Assembly: GCA_001766655.1 (NCBI GenBank)
Contig: MJCC01000011.1
Coordinates: forward strand, 566,682 to 630,681
Source: Phytomonas francai
Taxonomy: Eukaryota > Euglenozoa > Kinetoplastea > Trypanosomatida > Trypanosomatidae
Reading direction: 5' to 3'
DNA: 64,000 bases
A program made the translations under genes and the position numbers. How positions within the stretch are numbered: position 1 is the stretch's first letter; every line of letters starts with the position of its first letter. Positions 59,604 through 64,000 of this stretch are shown here, one piece after another. Below the pieces are notes generated by a model, which did no database searches, was not told the DNA's origin, and saw nothing but the letters and a program-made list of their open reading frames with translations.

Positions 59604-59674
59604 GCGTTTTGAGCAGTGGAAAGTTAAGAGGGTTCACATCTAGAAGAGAATCACACATTAAATAACTTTTATGT
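59136..59674. other. Intergenic region
   Basis: Holds (TA)n(GT)n(TA)n at 59543-59603, with a preceding ATTGCAG. No gene seen. Confidence 0.65.
59543..59603. repeat. Compound (TA)n(GT)n(TA)n microsatellite
   Basis: A TA run, then about 24 bases of GT, then a short TA run, just upstream of the NTPDase gene. Confidence 0.95.
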
Positions 59675-60964
59675 ATGAAGACAGCACGTTCAAGGTCACT
59701 TGTGATGTTAAAAATGTACCTGAACCGTAAGAAGAAGGCGGTTTTGATGAGTGTTTTGGTGAGCACTCTGCTTTTGTTGCTTTGCATTTTATCCAACCTT
59801 CATATTAATAGCTCCTCACACAGTATTGATGAGTACATGTACGATATTGTTCTGGATGCCGGAAGCAGCGGTTCGCGCATTCACGTATTTGTGTTTAAAC
59901 AGTCAGGAAACGATCTGGAGCTGAGTTTAGAGCACTTCAAGCGAATAGAACCAGGGCTTTCAAGCTTCGCTGGGAACGCTTCCGCGGCTGTTGACTCACT
60001 CAGGCCGCTGTTGGATGTCGCCATTTCTGCCGTACCACCGGGTCGGTACAAGTCGACGGCGATCACCTTGAAGGCTACGGCTGGCTTGAGGTTGCTGCCC
60101 GAGGAGCAGCAAACTTCGCTTCTCGGCGCTGTTGATGCCTACCTGAACTCAACACCATTTTCCAATCGAGGGGTCTCTGTTATCTCAGGAGGTGACGAGG
60201 CGGTGTACGGCTGGATGACGCTCAACTATCTTTTGGGCCGCTTTCATTCGCAGGATAAGCTACCCGTTGTTGCGATCGACATGGGTGGCGCCTCGACTCA
60301 AATAATATTTAAAACCCCGGCCGAATCCGCAGAGTGGCTGCCTTTCCGCTATGCACTGCATCTGAAGCTCAGGGAATCTGCCATTACGCTCTACCACCAT
60401 AGCTACTTGGGGTTTGGTCTCAATGAAGCTCGTAAGAAGATCCGGAATACTTATGATCAGGGTCAAATGCTTGTGTGCCTCCCCGACGAAGACACGAATT
60501 CCAAACGAACTGCAAGCGCGTCTGAAGGTCACCCTGTAAAGCAGAATTTTGACTCCTGTGTGGAGATAGTTAAGAAGGCGATGTTTTCGGAAGAGGAATG
60601 CAAGCACCCCTCTTGTGGCGTGAAGGGCATTCCACAGCCTAAAATCGACTCAAAAGGACATGATATTTACACTTTTTCATATTTTTATGATCTAATTCGG
60701 AGAATTATGCCAATAGACGCTCCGGTGTCGGTGAGTTCTATAAAGGAGGCGGCACAGAAAATGTGCCACAATCCTAAACATTCTCATAACAAGGGAACGT
60801 TATGTTTGGATTTGGCCTACTTGTACACTTACCTGCGTCATGGGTTAAAGTTCAACGACGAAACCTTTGTTCACGTGGCCGATGAAATCAACAGCCAGTC
60901 ATTGTCATGGCCTCTTGGCGATTCTCTTTCTTATCTATGGAGGATAGCAGTAATTCAATATTAG
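59675..60964 (+). CDS. NTPDase (GDA1/CD39 family), type II membrane protein
   Basis: A nucleoside di/triphosphatase, 429 residues. The N-terminus is cytosolic and basic, then one transmembrane helix at about 22-41 (AVLMSVLVSTLLLLLCIL), so the catalytic domain is lumenal or extracellular. Apyrase-conserved regions are visible: ACR1 IVLDAGSSGSRIHVFVF at 58-74, ACR2 LKATAGLRLL near 130, ACR3 SGGDEAVYGWMTLNYLLG near 171, ACR4 VVAIDMGGASTQIIF near 198, and ACR5 further on. In trypanosomatids these enzymes act in the Golgi (guanosine diphosphatase) or at the surface in purine salvage and ATP/ADP hydrolysis. The length and single anchor fit a Golgi/secreted GDPase type. From memory, L. major has one near the start of chromosome 15. 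Confidence 0.94.
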   Translation: MKTARSRSLVMLKMYLNRKKKAVLMSVLVSTLLLLLCILSNLHINSSSHSIDEYMYDIVLDAGSSGSRIHVFVFKQSGNDLELSLEHFKRIEPGLSSFAGNASAAVDSLRPLLDVAISAVPPGRYKSTAITLKATAGLRLLPEEQQTSLLGAVDAYLNSTPFSNRGVSVISGGDEAVYGWMTLNYLLGRFHSQDKLPVVAIDMGGASTQIIFKTPAESAEWLPFRYALHLKLRESAITLYHHSYLGFGLNEARKKIRNTYDQGQMLVCLPDEDTNSKRTASASEGHPVKQNFDSCVEIVKKAMFSEEECKHPSCGVKGIPQPKIDSKGHDIYTFSYFYDLIRRIMPIDAPVSVSSIKEAAQKMCHNPKHSHNKGTLCLDLAYLYTYLRHGLKFNDETFVHVADEINSQSLSWPLGDSLSYLWRIAVIQY

Positions 60965-61063
60965 CACTATATAAATATAATCATATCTAAATCGTTTTAG
61001 ACTATTTTTTTTGTCAATATTATATTCCATAATTTAACAATAAAAAGCCGCTTAATGCGATTA

Positions 61064-61106
61064 GGTGTGTGTCTGTGTCTGTGTGTGTGTGTGTGTGTGT
61101 GTGTCT
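61064..61106. repeat. (GT)n microsatellite
   Basis: GT repeat with two CT interruptions in the short spacer between NTPDase and the histone deacetylase gene. Confidence 0.95.
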
Positions 61107-61256
61107 GGAAGAGATGAAGAGTCGTTGTCTTTTGGCATTGGCTATTGCATTCCAAACGTTTGGTTTTAGAAAATATGTTTATCTCGCTTTTTCTTGCACC
61201 AAAGAAGAAGAAGAAGAAGGGAGATTCACATAGCACAACAACAACAACAAGGGAAT

Positions 61257-63107
61257 ATGCACAAAAGGGAAAGATCTGAGGAAAATGCGAAATGCGGAGT
61301 ACAGGAACCCGCGGACCCGGTGGCGCGTAGAAACCGACGCTTCCATGCATATATTAACCGTTGGAGGGAGGACGTTGAACGTCCTTCAGCTGTTGAGCGC
61401 CCCTCGTCGATGCGCCCTTTATGTCCGCTGCCGAGCATACTAGGGGTTTTAGCACCTTATCATGCCAATTCTAATAATGGTAAGATCCCTAAGAAGGAAT
61501 CCGACCCCACAAAGAAAGCCGCTTGTGAAGGTGCAACGAACACTGGTGTTGTTTATGACGACTACATGCTTCAGCACGTTTCACCGGACCCGCGCGAGCT
61601 CGAACGACCGTCGCGCCTTCAGCGAACCATCGCGCACCTGACCGCCGTGGGCCTCCTCGAGCGTTGTGTACGCGTCAAAGCTAAAAAAGCAACAACAAGG
61701 GACCTACGACGGGTTCATACGAGGAGACACATTGACTACGTCGACCAGCTAGATTTCTTCATGCAATTCAAGGAAGATGGATCGATGAGCGTTGGCCAGG
61801 ATCTATACGCCTGTGAGAGCACCTCCAAAGTGGCTCGTATGGCAGCGGGATCGGTCGTGGAAGCGGCGCTTGCCGTCGTGGAGGGGCGGGTCCGAAACGC
61901 GTTTGCGTTCGTGCGCCCCCCTGGGCACCACGCTTGCGCGGAGTCCCCATCCGGGTTTTGTTTCTACAATAATGTTGCGGTCGCCGCTCGCGTAGTCCAA
62001 GAAAAGCTTGCCGCTGACTTGAGCCATCCAAAAGAGGAGAAACCACGTGTTTTGATCCTCGATTGGGACGTGCACCATTGTGATGGGACGGAGGCAATTT
62101 TCTACGAGGATCCATCGATTATGGTCATTTCCATCCACCAGTATGGTAAGAGGCGTGGCCATCTTCTGCGCAAACCCCCCACTCGTGCGGCGCCCCATTC
62201 GAGCATGTCGGACCAGGCATCACACGAGCCTACAACCGAGCTTAGCGTTGAGGCGTTGGGAATGCTCCTGCCCACCGACGAAGAGATGAAGTCGTTGAAT
62301 GACGGGTGTGCGGATTCGAACGCCCTTCCTGAGGCTGTCCCAAAGATGCCGATCGCTGCTGAAAAAAGGGAGCGTAGGGCGGTTGACTACAACAAGCTCG
62401 CCGCGGATTTAATGGCGAACGACGACGAAGCTGCAGCCCTGTTTGGCGTGGACTTGTCCCGTTCGTCGGCTACGAGTTCTCGAACGACGTCTACGGATAG
62501 CTCCGGTGGGAGTAGTGCAGCGCTGGGGAGCGGCCTCGTGTGCCGGCACGCCGGCGATACTGAAGGAGTTTCCCTTATCAGCGAAAGCGACTCCACCAGT
62601 TTTGCCGTGGGTGAGGAGACTTTTTACCCCGGCACCGGCCATCTTAACCGCATCGGGGGCGAGCAAAACGCTGCGGCGCGGGGACGCAACCTGAACATCC
62701 CCTGGCCGATTCACGGCATGGGCGACTTGGAGTACCTTCACGTTTTAAGTGAAATCGTCGTGCCGGTCATGTTAGAGTTCGATCCCAAAGTTGTTCTTAT
62801 TAGTTGTGGGTTTGACAGCGCGGCTGGGGATTTACTTGGCTCGATGAACCTCACCGCCTCGGGCTACTACATGATGACCAAGATTATCAGCAGACATTGC
62901 CCGCGCCTCGTGGTCGCTCTGGAGGGCGGCTATCACGTGTCCAATGTTGCCCTCTGCTCCGAGGCGGTTCTTCGAGCGCTTCTCGAGGACTCTTTAAACA
63001 GCGACGCCTCTCCTTTGCCCCGCTCTCGCATGCTCTTAGCGCAAAGCAGCTACTTGGTTGAGTCGATAAAAGAACAGCACAAGGAGTTTCTGACGTGCTT
63101 TCAGTAA
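61257..63107 (+). CDS. Class II histone deacetylase with large insertion
   Basis: A zinc-dependent lysine deacetylase, 616 residues. The frame opens through a TTG at 61194; the first ATG is at 61257 (MHKRERSEENAKCG). Class II features are VYDDYMLQHVSPDPRELERP near 98, VRPPGHHACAESPSGFCFYN near 218-237, LDWDVHHCDGTEAIFYEDPS near 269, and the C-terminal catalytic-Tyr loop EGGYHVSN near 556. All zinc-binding residues (D-x-H and a later Asp in SCGFDSA) are present. Between HQYGK (about 292) and TFYPGTG (about 453) roughly 155 extra Ser/Thr/Ala-rich residues interrupt a segment that is continuous in most class II enzymes. Trypanosomatids have four HDACs; DAC3 and DAC4 are class II, and I do not choose between them. 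Confidence 0.92.
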   Translation: MHKRERSEENAKCGVQEPADPVARRNRRFHAYINRWREDVERPSAVERPSSMRPLCPLPSILGVLAPYHANSNNGKIPKKESDPTKKAACEGATNTGVVYDDYMLQHVSPDPRELERPSRLQRTIAHLTAVGLLERCVRVKAKKATTRDLRRVHTRRHIDYVDQLDFFMQFKEDGSMSVGQDLYACESTSKVARMAAGSVVEAALAVVEGRVRNAFAFVRPPGHHACAESPSGFCFYNNVAVAARVVQEKLAADLSHPKEEKPRVLILDWDVHHCDGTEAIFYEDPSIMVISIHQYGKRRGHLLRKPPTRAAPHSSMSDQASHEPTTELSVEALGMLLPTDEEMKSLNDGCADSNALPEAVPKMPIAAEKRERRAVDYNKLAADLMANDDEAAALFGVDLSRSSATSSRTTSTDSSGGSSAALGSGLVCRHAGDTEGVSLISESDSTSFAVGEETFYPGTGHLNRIGGEQNAAARGRNLNIPWPIHGMGDLEYLHVLSEIVVPVMLEFDPKVVLISCGFDSAAGDLLGSMNLTASGYYMMTKIISRHCPRLVVALEGGYHVSNVALCSEAVLRALLEDSLNSDASPLPRSRMLLAQSSYLVESIKEQHKEFLTCFQ

Positions 63108-64000
63108 CTTAAAAAAGACCAAACATTCTTATAGGTCATTCACCAAGCAGTGCACCTGCCACCCGCATTCTCTTGGTTTTACTAGCTTTGAATTTGCCTT
63201 AGTCTATACCTATCCAATTTCGGAATCCGTAGCTACATGCAACGGTTTATTTTCTGCTATTTACCGCTCCAGACACAAATGTGTGTGTGTGTGCAAATCC
63301 TCAGACACCAGGGTTGGTTCAGCAGCGCTTCTCGCTCCTCGTTATTACTTGCTGTTCGCGATGCAAACCCAACCGTTGTATCATCCGCGTATAGGTTTAA
63401 CACCTAGTGAATCATGTAGTTTCTTCGATCTGAATTTTGAGAATTTATCAGAAAGCAGAGGTGAGTTAAATTCCACAGTGGTGTACTGATCTTCTACATC
63501 TTGAAGTACATTGTAAGGTGCCATCGATTGGGTTAGAGTAGGGGTAATGGAAGAGAAGAAACAATAGAGGTGTATCGGTCCTTCTCATCGCCTAGAACAT
63601 GATAGTGCCGCACCACGCGGTAAAAATCAGAAATTAAATAACCGATGAAAATAGTAGCTAATCGATGGAAGCGATGTATCAACCCTGGAAGAGGTAAAGG
63701 GGAAAAGGGAATGCCTCATATTCGTGATTGTGCTGCAAAAAGGTTGCATCCTCGGAAGCAGAGGTATGAAGGGGGTTTGCTCGCAATAAAAGTATAAAAT
63801 GTAAAGAGTACGCAGTGAGCGAAAATATTTGCGTCCTTTTTTTCATTGGAAACCCTTGATGCTTGGGCTCTTCCTAAAAATAAAGAGTAGTATCGTAGGA
63901 ATTGTGCAGACTCTAACTTTTCAACTTGCGCAGGTGCGGTTTATACAGTTGGGGACACCACCCGCAGGCCTTGAAGGCCAGACAGAGGCTGCTCATTAAA
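63108..64000. other. Right-end intergenic region
   Basis: No supported gene. A 68-residue frame at 63283-63489 partly overlaps a (GT)n run. A 50-residue basic frame opens with an ATG at about 63646. Neither resembles a family. The last 50 bases are GC-richer than the rest, perhaps marking the approach to another feature beyond the window. Confidence 0.5.

Noticed and set aside
1..64000. CRISPR array, insertion sequence or bacterial operon
   Set aside because: No spaced direct repeats, transposase frames or Shine-Dalgarno-led operons; the gene content is eukaryotic.

Overview
The window looks like nuclear DNA of a kinetoplastid, most likely a trypanosomatid. Genes are intronless and lie in two long same-strand clusters with no alternation. 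Coding sequence is GC-richer than the AT-rich spacers, which are full of (TA)n and (GT)n runs. Many genes are preceded by a T-rich tract and then an AG, as expected for spliced-leader trans-splicing. From memory, RPA2, lysyl-tRNA synthetase, ribosomal protein L13a, tandem CCCH proteins, HslU, EIF4G1 and an NTPDase also occur together on Leishmania chromosome 15 and T. brucei chromosome 5. The genus cannot be fixed from the sequence alone.

Left cluster (1-13472, all minus strand): RPA2 (cut by the window edge), an unknown gene interrupted by an assembly gap, a very large unknown protein, cytosolic-type lysyl-tRNA synthetase, and an EIPR1/TSSC1-type WD40 protein. A divergent strand-switch region (13473-14432) follows. 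It has C-runs on its left, G-runs on its right and a short gap, and is the expected transcription start region for both clusters.

Right cluster (14433-63107, all plus strand): a small unknown protein, a PP1-like phosphatase, a CFA20-domain protein, ribosomal protein uL13 (L13a), a membrane protein, a MAPR-type cytochrome b5 protein, a coiled-coil protein, a DYRK kinase, a PP2C phosphatase, two CCCH zinc-finger proteins flanking a small unknown gene, a DRS1/DDX27-like helicase, a mitochondrial carrier, a KY/transglutaminase-like protein, an FMO-like flavoprotein, mitochondrial HslU, a probable mitoribosomal protein, an unknown protein, EIF4G1, a cytochrome b5 reductase-like protein, an NTPDase and a class II histone deacetylase.

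Genes in a trypanosomatid cluster share transcription rather than function. Still, several here relate to post-transcriptional control and translation: CCCH proteins (one with an MKT1-type HNPY motif), EIF4G1, L13a, the DRS1-like helicase and lysyl-tRNA synthetase. The points most worth a second look are the strand-symmetric G-tracts in the strand-switch region, a KY-type protein that has lost two of three catalytic residues, an FMO-like protein with a broken second Rossmann motif, a histone deacetylase with a long insertion beside its active site, hairpin and G-quadruplex motifs downstream of the CCCH genes, and faint remnants of what may be decayed genes or retroelements. Several genes have an open frame that runs upstream of the first ATG through a TTG or GTG; in those cases the coordinates given start at the first plausible ATG.
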